From NCBI GenBank assembly GCA_023205875.1, contig CP060767.1:496001-560000 (forward strand): a stretch of DNA of 64,000 nt. Direction: 5' to 3'. The notes under the pieces were generated by a model. It was given only the letters and a program-made list of their open reading frames with translations, made no database searches and was not told the DNA's origin. Numbering within the stretch: the first letter of the stretch is position 1; every line of letters begins with the position of its first letter. The position numbers and the translations under genes are program-made. The stretch is from Chloropicon primus. Lineage: Eukaryota > Chlorophyta > Chloropicophyceae > Chloropicales > Chloropicaceae. Shown here in pieces: positions 1 through 12,000 of the stretch.

Positions 1-99
1 GCTTATAGCAATATACGATACAATAATGATGTACATTGCAAGAACAATAAATGTAATTATGTACAAGTTTAAGTTGTGGTAACGAGATTCCTCTCCTCT

Positions 100-3000
100 C
101 TAGAGGTATCTTGACAGCTCTTCATCGAAGCTGTCCCTTCGGATGAAGACTTTGGTTGGAAGGTCCCCTCCCTCCTTCCCTTTCGTATCCTCCTCCTCGT
201 CCTCCTCCTCGGAAAGTTCAGCAAGTGCCTTGGCAACGGAATCCTCGATCTTGCTGTAAGAGCGCGAGTCCAGTGCCTCCTTTGCGACTTCGGAACTCGT
301 TCTCGGCAGGGCAGGAGGGTCCTCAATGTCGACTTCTGCGATAGCCTTGTCGACCGAAATTTGTAACGCCTTGGCCGTGTTCGCCCTCGCCATCAAGGCC
401 TCCTCGGCCGCTTCGCTATTCGTCCTGGTGAACACGGGGTTTCCGATGTCCTCGTTCACTTTCCCGAGCGCGGCGACACTCTGCTGTGCCCTGTGCGCGT
501 GCGCTCTGTATGTTCTCGCCCTGATTTCATCGTCCGCAACTTCGCTGTTGGTTCTCGTGAATACCGGATTGTCGACGTCAACCAGCTCCTTCTTGCCGTC
601 CTCGTTTCTGACAGCAACGACGCTGCTTCGCTCTTCTTTCTCCACCTCTTCCAAAGCGCGGCTCACAGAAGCTTCAACGGCATGGAGGGATTGATCTCTC
701 CTCCACTTTCTCTCTGTCTCTTCCCTTTCCCTCTTCTCCTTTTCCCTCTCCAGGTCCTCGAACGCCGTAGCGACACTAGCTTTGGGGCCACCGGATCCAA
801 GCGTGCCAAGGGATACCAACTGACTGAACCTCTTGCTGTCCCTCGTCTGCCTAACCGCAGGCTTTTTCGTGACCACGACGTCCGGAAGTTCGCCCCGCTC
901 CCTCTCCACCGGCTTGGTGATCACCTCGGGAAGTGGGCTGGGCGGTTGATCCTGCTGTGGCTTCTCGTCCGAGGAGCTCGGTCCGGGCAGAGGGTTGGTG
1001 GTGTAATCGTACAAGTCCATGTCCGAGGATTCAACGGCAACGACCACGAGAGGATTGTCGACCCTCAGGCTGCTCAAGTCATCGTAACGGATCAATCCAT
1101 CCTCTTGGGATTCATTCTCGGCCTTCATCATCTCTAGTTTCACGTCACCCATATCCACGTGCGCTGCGGACTGCTCGAAGAGGTCCTTGTTTCTGAACGA
1201 AAAGAGCTTCCCGAAACCTTGCTTCCTGACCGTGCCGATTCTTTTCGGCTTCAGTGTCATTTTGTCCTGCAGGGGTCCCTGAACCGTCCTCGCCCTTCTC
1301 TCCTTCACTATCCTGGCGACGTAGAGAGACCCGACGCCGCAAAAGAGCAGGCCCGTGAAGACGCAAGCGTAAATCAGCCAATCCGGGATGCCCTTCGAGT
1401 CAGATGCAAGAATAGACGTGCCTTCCTGCTTCTCTCCGATAATAATGTTACTCGTTCCTCCGCTCTGGCTTTCCTCTTCTTCGTCGTCGACGGCGCCCGT
1501 GGAGGTGGCGAGGGCCATGTAAGTTGCCTCTGGGTATGCCTCTTCCAAAGACTTCTGGAGCATGCCGCTAGCTGCAGCCTCCTCTAACTTTTGGCTGATC
1601 TCCTGGGTCACTTGCTTTTGAAGCGCTTCCATGTTCTCCAGCACAGAATTTGCGGTCGTCGAATCCTGAGGCGGGGGTGGAGGCGGCGGTGGCGGTGGCG
1701 ACGCGTCGCCCCCAGCATCCTCGTCCGTCAACGAATCGCCAGCTCGAGAATCCTCTGGATCCACGAAGCCACTCTCGTCGATCGTGTTCTCTGGGATGTC
1801 GTCGTAAAGACCCGATTCTTCCAGCGTTTTGGGGTCCTGCAAGATGATCATGTCGATGATAACGCTGCCTGGGATGACGGAAACTATTTTAATCCTCGAG
1901 GGATCGATATCCAGCAAGCTCGCCATGTTCTCGATGTACCTCTCCTCGTAAAAGTCCGCAAAGTTCATGTCCAATTTCGCGGAAACCTGCACGACCGCTT
2001 CTGTCCTGACTTCCAAAGATTTCCCGGATCCCGTCAGTTTAACGTACAAGACGCCCGCTGACTGGTGCCAGAAGAAGCTCCCGTGCGGCGTGCCATCGCC
2101 AAGCCTTGGAACGCAAGTGGCTTTCACCTCTTCCGACAGGAAACCGCCGCCTCTGCCGATGCACTCCTCGGTAGACTTGAGCGGCATCACCCTTCCGGAA
2201 CCCTTTTGCCAGACAAAGCGCCTTCCTGCGGACAAGTAGTTGATTTTGAGAATCACTTGGCTGTCTCCAGCCGCGTAGGGCAGCCACAACCTGAGCATCT
2301 TCGAGGGCGTCCCCGTGAAGTGAAGGCTGTATTCGTCATTCGTCTCCACGTTCGTCCAGAACGTGGAGAGCCTCTTCTGGCAGGTGTACCCAAAGCACCA
2401 GCCATGGTCCATGGTGTTCACGAGCAGGTCAGACATCTTCGAGCTCTCCTGCTCAAGAATCAATGGCGAAAAGTTGCGAGTCTCGGTGTCCGCGTCTCTG
2501 CTTTCGATCACTAGCATTTGGGGTGGCTGGGAATTGCGGCTCGCTTCCACCGAGCACTCCACGGCGTCCACTCCAAAACTCTTGCATGTGGGATTCGTCG
2601 TGATCGTGCCCTGGTCGAAAACCTTCCTCGGACCGGCGGATGAGGCGTGGCCCATGATGAAGGACGGACCACCCGATTGGGCGAACGTCCCGTCCAAGTC
2701 CGTCAATATCACGTGCTTTGGACCCTGGCAGTTCAGCGGAATCGTCGCCACCGAGTTTCCGTCGGTGCAGTACGCGCTACTACTTGCGATGATGGGGTCC
2801 GCGCAATCGAACGTGGCGACCCCGCAATCGGAGGGGTTGCGCCACATGGGATCAGGCCCGGTGAGCTTCACCTTCCTCGTGCTTCCAAGCCCCACCCAAG
2901 TCGTGTTCCTGAACAAGTGAGGATGGAAGGCGTCAGCTGCGCTGCCGTCGTTCCCGAACGCATAGCGTTCCACTCCGCAGTTGCTGCCATCACCGGCGTC

Positions 3001-6000
3001 GTAGTGAGCAAACACGTTGTCGTTGAGGTACGCGATGCCCTGGACCACAGGGTAGCCCATCTCCTTGTCCCAAGGCTTCTTCTCGGGCCCTGGGCTGAAG
3101 GAGAGGGAAGAGGTGAAGGAGAGCATGCCGTAAGACGGTTCTCTGGAATCTATCCTGTAACTTTGGGTGCTCGTTTGCATGTGGCAGCCGGTGTCGCCCC
3201 CCGTGGAGCACTTGAGGCACTCTTGCTCCGAGGACCGGCTGACAAACACGTTCGAGCTCACCGTTGCGGTTGCTTCCTCCGTCATCCCAGCCTTCCTCAG
3301 AAGTCTGAGGCCAACGTACTTTGTGTCACTGATCACGTTGTTCTCAACAACGATGTTCTCCGGCAAACCCCTCACGGTCCCAAGGATGCCAAAGTCCCAG
3401 TTATGGTGCAGCTGGGACCGCGAGATGAGGGAGCAGCCAGTGCCAGACGCTCGCAGCATCACTCCCACTACGCACGAATGGGCCACATTGTCCTTGAACG
3501 CGGCAGCGGAGGATGAGGAGCAGCCTCCCGCCACAACGTAAAAGCCGATTCGGTCCGATCCGGCGACGACGTTCGATGCGATGGCGTTTCCACCGACCTT
3601 GTCCTCCACGCCTGCAGGCCAAACAAAGTCGTGCTTTGACTTGTCCATCTTCATCACTCCAGCGACAAGATTCTCCTGGACGTGGTTCCCGGAGTTCTCC
3701 AGGACCACGGCTGAGGCGTCCAGACTTTCGTAGATGAAGTTACCCGTTATCCTCACGCCCTTTCCGTTACCCCTGACCTTCACCGCGCCCTCCATGCTGT
3801 ACACCACGCTCGACTTTTGGATGTACGAGTTCGCTTCGGGGGCATTGAAGGTCACGGCGCCGTTCTCGAGCCCCGCCTGGCCGCAATGCCCGACCGCTAC
3901 GTTTTGAATTTGCAGCAGAGCCTCGTTACATATGATTTGGCAGCCAAACTTGCAGTAAGCGGGGTTCTGGGAAGGATGGCAGATGTACTGGGCGGTCGCG
4001 TTGGGCTGCCAGGACACGGCTTGGCTCCGGTATTGCGGATGGTCCAGCACAAGACCGTTGTACTGGTCGGCAGCATCGGCTGACCCGACGCGAATGTTGG
4101 AGCTCATGAGCCCAACCTCCGCCCTCGTGTCCAAGGTCTTGTCGCCAAAGTTCTGGCTCGAGCCAAGGTGGTCGAACCTCAGACTGCCTTTCAGAACGAG
4201 AGTCCTCCCGCCGTTTTGCACCCCCTCGATCTCGTAGATCTCCCGCTCCCAAGGGTTCCACGAGGCGCTCGTCACCAAGATCTCTTGGCCCGCCAGCCAA
4301 GACACTGGCTCCGCCAGCGTGATGGTGTTCGTGCCCTTTGCCGCGGGATCCATCTTGACCCATCTCCGTCCGAAATCCTTGCCGTGCAACGATATCTTTC
4401 CTCCGTTCAGAGATGACAGGACCTTCCCTCCCATCGACCAGTCCGCCAACGGAAGGAACGGGTCGGAGCGGGTTCCAAACAAATTGATCGCCGCGTCCAG
4501 AACGTAGGCGTTGTCCGGCGTGCCGACGGTCAGGCTCCCCTCCACCAGAACGAAGTAGGAGTTCAGGGAGAGAGTGGTTGTCCTGAGGGCTTCCGAGAAC
4601 GTGAACTCTCCCCGGACGTGCAGAGTCCTCAAAACCGGGGAACTCACATCGAGAACGACCTTCATCCCGACCGGGATGAAAACCTCATCCATGTCTTTCG
4701 GAAACCAAATGCCGGACCGCATTTTTGCGTCGAGCTGCTCCTGGTTCGGGAAGCAGGCCGAGCAGTTGCGCCAGGTCACCTCCTCGGAGAACAAGAAAGT
4801 CCCGTTCCGGCTTCCTCCCTCGTAGACATCGCAGCCAACTTCCGGGCATTCGCTTGGCTCGACCCGAAGGGCCCTGTAGTCGCTCACAAGGACAGACAAA
4901 ACGGTGTCCGTTGCGTTGTGCTCCGGGTTGTACTCCACCCGTCCCTTGTCGTAGAAAAAGCTTCCGTGGACGTTCCCTTCCAGGAGGGGGACGTCTGAAG
5001 AAACCTTCGCTCCGTTCACCTTGAAGTGATCCTGACTCTGCTGGTACCTCGTCTTGAGGATCACACTTTCCTTCGCCGGCATGCGGTCCTGCCCGAGGAT
5101 TCTGAACCTCGTGTAATCGGTGCGGTAGGGCGAACCGATTTCCAAAGTGTAGTTGCGTCCCGAAATGACGTGGAAGCTGTGCCCGTGGTTGTTCCACTTC
5201 TGGTAAGGAACCCTGGTTTCGCAGATCGACGAGTTGAATTCGTTCAGGGGGCAACCGTTGCCCTCCTGCCAAACCTTCATGTCGTAGTGGCGCTCATCGT
5301 GAGGCCTGACCTCATCGACCATCACTCGCGTGTGGCGAATTTCAGGCCTGCAGACTTTCCCCCCCACGTTTTGGAAAGCCGGAAAGTCTCTGCACTCCGA
5401 GTCTCTCAGGAGCCCATTCGAGGCCACGATCGACCCCCCGGGCACGGTGGTGCAACCAGAGTTGTCGCACTCTTGGCCTATCAGCGATCCATCGGTGTCC
5501 ACGAACACTCCTTGGTGGGCCCAAGTCCACGATGTAATGGCCGGTTTTTCGCTCATGCCGGTGCCCTTCATGGAAATCTTCTCAAAGTACGTCGAAGCCG
5601 CGCCCTGTCGATCTTTGCATTTTCCACACGCTTCGAGGGCAAAGAACTGGGGATCGGAATCCGTGAAGCCATAAAAGGTAACGTTGCTAACGGCCAGGAT
5701 GGCGGTCGAGGTGATCGGCTTGGGCGATTGGGTGATCAAGCCCCTGATTCCTCGGGAGGATGGCCAGTAGCCCGCCGTCCCCACAAAGCCTTCGCTCGAC
5801 TTGGCCACCACCAGGGAATCGTGGAGCCCCGCCATCTCGGAAAGGGGCGTCTCCGGGCCCTTGCGGTGGTCTTGATTCCAAGTGAACTCGACGCCACCCC
5901 CGTGGTCTTTGCCGTTCACGACATGAGCATTTGGGCCCGCGCCGTTATCAGCGACCTTAAAGCCATGGAATTGCACGCGGCCCACACTCGTGGCGATGGC

Positions 6001-9000
6001 GCCCTTCATTCCATTCTTGTAAGCGACGAAGTTTTTGAGTTGTCCCGTCGTGTGATCGGATCTCCACCACTGCTTCTTGCAAGCGTGCACGAGAGGGCAA
6101 GGGAACCACTCCTCGAAAATTCTCAGCCCGTACTTGTCGCAGGAGTGGGCCGTGTTGTTGTCAAACTCGCCCAAGGGGCTGTACTTTGGACAAACTGGAG
6201 CCGTGGTCACCGACGCGCCGTCCGGGGCATCTCTGAGGCGGAACCAGAATCCATAACCGTCCGAGCCAGCCGCCACGTTCCCCCGGAAATAATTCATCGG
6301 GTTCGTGATCCAGAAAACCGCGGGGCTCGTGTCCGTGTTCAGAGAGCTGTGAGACCTTCTTGCCCAGATTCCTATGTTTCCCTCGAACACGTTCTCCGTC
6401 TCGATTCCATCCTCAAGGAAGTACGCGTGGCCTTCGATGTTGTAAGCAATGTTTTCCAAAAGCCTGAGCCTGTGCGTCCCGTGGACAGCAACCGCGCGGT
6501 GAAAGGAATGGTGAACGGAGTTCCCTTTGAGATAGGATCTCTGGGCATCGCCGTGCATGTGAAAGTGAATGCAGTAACGGCCGAGTCGGGAGCTTTGCCC
6601 GCAGTTTTCCATTTCCACGTGCTCCATCCTCAGGTAGCTCTCAGAGACGCCGCACTCGTCCGCATTGTTTGACAAGCAGTTCCCCGTCCGGTGGTCGTGG
6701 ACGAAAATGTGGGGACCGTACCTTTGGCTCGACGTGAAGTCGGCGTCGCCACGGATCATGACGTTCCTGCTCAGGCATCCAACCTCGGCCCTCATGTCGA
6801 TGACCTCGCCATCAAAGTTGGCTTCCACGCCAAGGTGAGTGAAGTTCAGGGGCCTGGTGATATCGATTCTCACCACACTGTTCTCGCCACTCGCTTCGCT
6901 CAGGCTCGCGATGACGGCCTCTTCGGCCTCGTCGGGCTTTAGACTGGAGGATGCCACGACGATCTTGTCTCCCACCTTCCAATTCACGGGGCCCGAGACG
7001 TGGATGGAGGTGTCCCCTGGATTCGCCGTCTCCGTCAGTTTCGTCCACACTGGCCTCTTCTCCTCCCCGTGTAAGTCCAAGTAGCCCTCCCTTACGGCGA
7101 TCATCTTGGCGCCGTACAGCGGCAGCTCCTGCGAGTTCCTGTCTCCGTGCATCGTAATTGCTGCTTTCCCGGCGTAAGGCTCATCCTCCGTTCCGATCGT
7201 AAGCTTTCCGCCCTTGTGCAAGAAGATGTACTTTGCCTGCAGCTCCAACTCCTCCTGGGATCCGGCCCACACAAGCTCCCCCTCGATCACGACGAGGTTG
7301 AGAGCGGGCGTGGACACGTCTAGCAGGACTGTCGTGTTTTGCGGGACAACCACGCTGTCGCCCTCCTCTGGGGGATCTTCGCCGCCCCACGTCGTTGGCT
7401 GGCTCCAGAAGTCGGCCTGGAAGAACGAAAAGTTTCCAGTGGCGTACCCAAGCCCATGCCAATCCAGAAAGATTTGGTGGGGCCCGCCGGCCCGCTTGGC
7501 AATCGGCAAAGTGGTGCACGTTACTATGTCATGTGTCGCATTCACCGTCATCGCGACACGGGTGCACGAGCCCGTGGACCCAAATGATATCGTTGGCAGC
7601 CCCTCCATCTGGTTGAAGCCCTCGCCCACGATCGTGACCTGCGTCCCGCCCTCCGTCGATCCTACTACCGGGTCGACAGATCTTATCCGTGGAGTCAGGC
7701 TATCGAGGAAGGAATACACCATCCCGGAGACGACAAAGTCCTCCATGTGAGGCGTTTTGACGCGAATGTTCTGCGGGGTGTCCACTTGCTCCTCCTCGGC
7801 GGACGAGGGCGGCGCGATCCTGCACCGAATCTCGGTTTGATCGGCAGAGATCTGCGTGCAGTTTCTGCTCCCAACTTTCACCAGATTCTCCTCGGCAAAT
7901 GTCTCAAAGTCAGCGAACCCCTCACCCGTGAGCCTCAGTATTTGGCCGCCTCCCCTCGTCCCTTGCGTGGAATTAACTCCCAGGACCGTGAGGGGCACGG
8001 TCAACACGTCGGGCCCCAGCTCGGAGTTTCCGGAACTGCTGTTCGAGGTGATCCCAACCTGGTACTCCCCAGAGACAATTGAAGAGAAGTCCTCCAGCTT
8101 GAACGTCAGCCTGCTGTTACTACTGTCAAAAGTGAAGTCAGACGAGGAGATGAGGTCGCCACGCGCACTCCGGAGGAGGATCCTCCGGGCATCTGCGGAG
8201 CTCGCAAGGTGGCCACAGTTGCTGCAGCCCACCGTAACGTCTGTCGTCTTGTAAGCTGTCGTAGGTGTCACTGAATCCACTGCGTAAGAAAACACGTCAA
8301 AGGCCACCGTGGCTGTACCCTGAAGGGTCTTGTCCTGGCCGGGTTCAAACGAAAGTTCTGTCAGAGTGAGCTCGGCGTCTGCTGCTAGATTGAAATCAGC
8401 AGGCTGGAGCAGGCATTTGATGGACTCGCCCGTGCTTTCCAAGACCTCGCACCTCACTTGGCGCGTGTCGGTGGACGAAGCGAGCAAGCGAACCGGTGTC
8501 GCGCAGCTGGAACGGCTGTCACATTGTGGAAACCCGGAGCCGCTCACAGTAAGGATTGTCCCGCCGTGCACAGACCCTCTTTGAGGCTGCACATCAGTGA
8601 CTCGAGGCAGTATCGTCACCTGCTTCAACTCGGTCGAACTCCACGCGGCGTAGTCGCCAGCCTGATTTCCCATCTTGACGTCATAGTGGCCCGCGGGCAG
8701 TGTCTTGCTGACAGAAAACGTCGCGAAGTCCTGCCCAGCTCTCCAGCTCGCCCCCTGGTACGTGAAGTTGCCAACTTGGATCGACAGCGTCTCGGTGCCA
8801 TCCAAGCCGAAATCACCCACAATCGTCAAGTTGTGGTGCGTTGTCGCAAATGCAAAGCTCCTGTGGGAGATGTAAGGCGTCCGGGCCGCGCTGTAGGTTA
8901 TGTCGCAATTTTCCTCCTGGCTGCAGGTCGCATTCACGCCATTGATGTTTGCCTCTACTGTGGCCGCCAGTGTCTGCGAAAAGAGTTTGAAGTCCGCAAC

Positions 9001-12000
9001 CGAGGCGGACAAAGAGCTCCCGTCCGGCACGATGCACTTAATGAGCTTGGACTCGACGTGGGAGACGTTACAAGGCAGCCCACCCACAGTGATCACGTTC
9101 TTCGAGACGTCTCTGGTGTTGAACAACGCGTCGGAGGAGTGAATTTCAAGCAAGCCTCCGCCGGCGAGGGAAAACTCCCTCACGTTCGCAGTCAGAGAGA
9201 TCTTGTTGTACGCCATGAATTTTGTCTGCGAAAGCGCAGCACCCGCATCACCTGCTGCATCAAAGGTGTACAACCCGGCTTCCATGTCCGGCAAGGCGCA
9301 ACTCAGAAAGGAGCTGTTGACCGCCTGCACGCTTCCGCACGAATACCCGAGGCCATTGCTGTCTCCCTGAAGGGAGACGACAGTCGCTCCCGCATCTGGC
9401 CAAAGTCCGGACAGGTAGACTTGCTCCCCGCCTGACCCTGCCGAGGGATAAACAGATTGCACGAGCAAGGTCGAGTTCTCCTCGTACTTGAAAATGCAGT
9501 CAGCGCACGATGCGTGGAAGGTGCTCTCACTGGCCCAGCAAAGGAGCCTGCCCAGATCATCGCTTGTGCTGTACTTTTGCCCGAAGGCATTCTTCATCAG
9601 GGACGGGCACTGGATCACAGTCACCTGGGAGGGTTTCTCCGGCTCTCTGTACTGGCACACCTTCGCAGCGGGGTCCTCCGGCGATGCGTTCGCGGAGCAA
9701 TAACTACGGGTCTTGCAGGTAATAGCACCCGCGGATATGCTTTGCACATCGCACGCTTGGAGTCCGTTTGGGTGCGTTGTGGACACCGGCACACTGAGCA
9801 AAACTTCTGACCCAGCAGAAAATCCCTGGCCAGCGATGGTCAGAATGGTGCCTCCCGCCAGACTCCCCTTTGCGGGGGAAACGGACGTGACCAGCAGCTC
9901 CACGCCAAGCTTGGAGCTCGATTGCAATGTTCTGCCCCCCGTCGTAAGCATCACGTGGTACTTCCCAGGCATGATTCCTGGTAGGACAGAGCACGTCAGG
10001 GAAACCTCGGCGGAGGTCTCGACCGCGCAATCCACATCAGCGTGCTCCTCGGACGACGAGGCCAGAGTCACTTTGCTGATGCTCGTCGCGTCGAACTTGC
10101 CGCTCACGGAGAGGGTTCCACCGCTCGCAGGAAGGGTCTCGGGCGAGAATCCCGAGATGCCGTACTCGTTTTCGTTGATGGACAGCTTGTCAGCAAACGT
10201 GCTCGGCACGGAGTCCACCGCAACAGTCAGATCCCAGTACGGACCCGGAAGCGGTCCAAGGAGGCACTCCAGCTTCGTCGTTGAGCAGACAGGGCAAGCA
10301 AAGTCGTGCGACCCAACCTGAACCTGGTTGCTCGAGCAGTCTGCAGAGAAGCCTTGTCCAGTGACGGTGATCCAAGTCTGCCCATCTCCTGATATGCTCT
10401 TTGGTGTGAAATCGCTCAGCAAAGTGTAATCAAACTCGACGCTGATGCGTTTGCTGGAGCCGTTGTTGCCGACGCTCACGTAAAGGGTTTTGTTTCCGCT
10501 TGTGCCCAAGTTCCCAACTCTGCACCTCAGCTCGGTTGCGGACGCTGATTGAAGCATGCACTCCTCCGCGTCTGCACTGACCACCACCACCTGGTTCTCC
10601 TGCAAGGTCTCCCCAAAGCCAGAGCCTGATATCTTGAGGATCTCCCCGGGAGCGACTTTTTGTGGATCTACGCTCGAGATGTCGGGTATTCCCGTGCTGT
10701 GCGTTGTGTAGGTGCAGTTCCTGCCAGGGCACCCTGCGAGGACGCCGTCGATCTCGACCTCAAGAATCGAAGACTCGGTGGTCTGGAAGCCGTACTTGGG
10801 CAACCTCAAGATGTCCGACCGAAGTGGAGTCTCGAGGGCGTCCGTCGTCGTCGCGATGTCCACGTACGACAGCCCCTCTATGTTTTCACCTTGGATGCCC
10901 GTCAAGTTCAACGACAATGGCTTGGGGACCCACAAGCTTTGAATCCTGGGTAACTCGGTCCTCCAGAAGAACCCGGTCTCGTCGTTGCCCCAGCGGGACG
11001 CAACCCTCGCGTCGATGCCGATCTCCGCAAAACGCCTCTCGATCTCGTTCGAGCTGGCATCGAAGGGCACTCCCGCCAAGCCGCTCCACGTCCCGTTCGT
11101 CGTGTCCACGGCGATGTCAAATGTGCCTCCCAATGGTGTCGAGTGGTTCCTCGACACCACGTAGCCCGCTGTCACGTTCTCTCCCACCACGAGCGATCCG
11201 CCTGAGTTCTCGGTCTGCACGGTCCACGTGACACCGTCACGTGAAGAACGGAACATCTCGCTCCCAGTTGGGAAGGTAAGTTTCCAAGACAGAGTCAGCT
11301 TGTTCCTGGAGACCACGCTGACGCTTGTATAGTTGGTGGCCGTGGCGTTGGCAGCCGCGGTGGTCACATTCACGCTGACCGTGGTGCTTTGGATTTTGAC
11401 AGAGAAGTCCTCCTTCGTGTCGAGTATCTTTTTCATGGCAGTTTTGACTTGCGCTGCGGTCGAGTTCAGCTTGACGGTAGCGCCAGCAAAAATGTTTCCC
11501 GTCGGGTACACGAACGCGGACGAGTTCGCGAGATCCAAGTCGAAACCTTCGAACTTGAAACTCACGATCGGGCCCCAGGCTTGAGACCTCACCCTGATCG
11601 TTTGGATTGCTGGGGCCGAGGCGATCGACGGCCCGACCCGCGTGGGGACGAAGCCCCCCACTTCCATGTCCATCTTCCTCCCGTGAGCCGGCAGGGAAAG
11701 CGCTTGGACCATCACCGGAACGCCCTCCTCCAAGTAAACAGACTCGACCCTCTTCCCCAGCAGACTGTTCCAGTGCTGCCAATCGTTGCTGTAGCGCGAC
11801 GTGACGTTCCATCGAGTGGCGTTGGGGAAGCCCAAAGAGAGCAGAGTTTTGTACGATTTCCTCTCTCCGTAATTGTAGGCCTTGGCTTGCAAAAAGTAGT
11901 TCGTAGTCTCGGGCGGCAAAAACACTGAGGTCAGCCTCAAGCCCCCAGAGTACGCCTCTGGCGTTCTGAACCCCGCGTTCTGCACCACGCTCGTGCTGTC

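Noticed and set aside
5026-6672. A 548-codon open frame on the plus strand
   Set aside because: Antisense shadow of the fibrocystin-like gene, with no family pattern.
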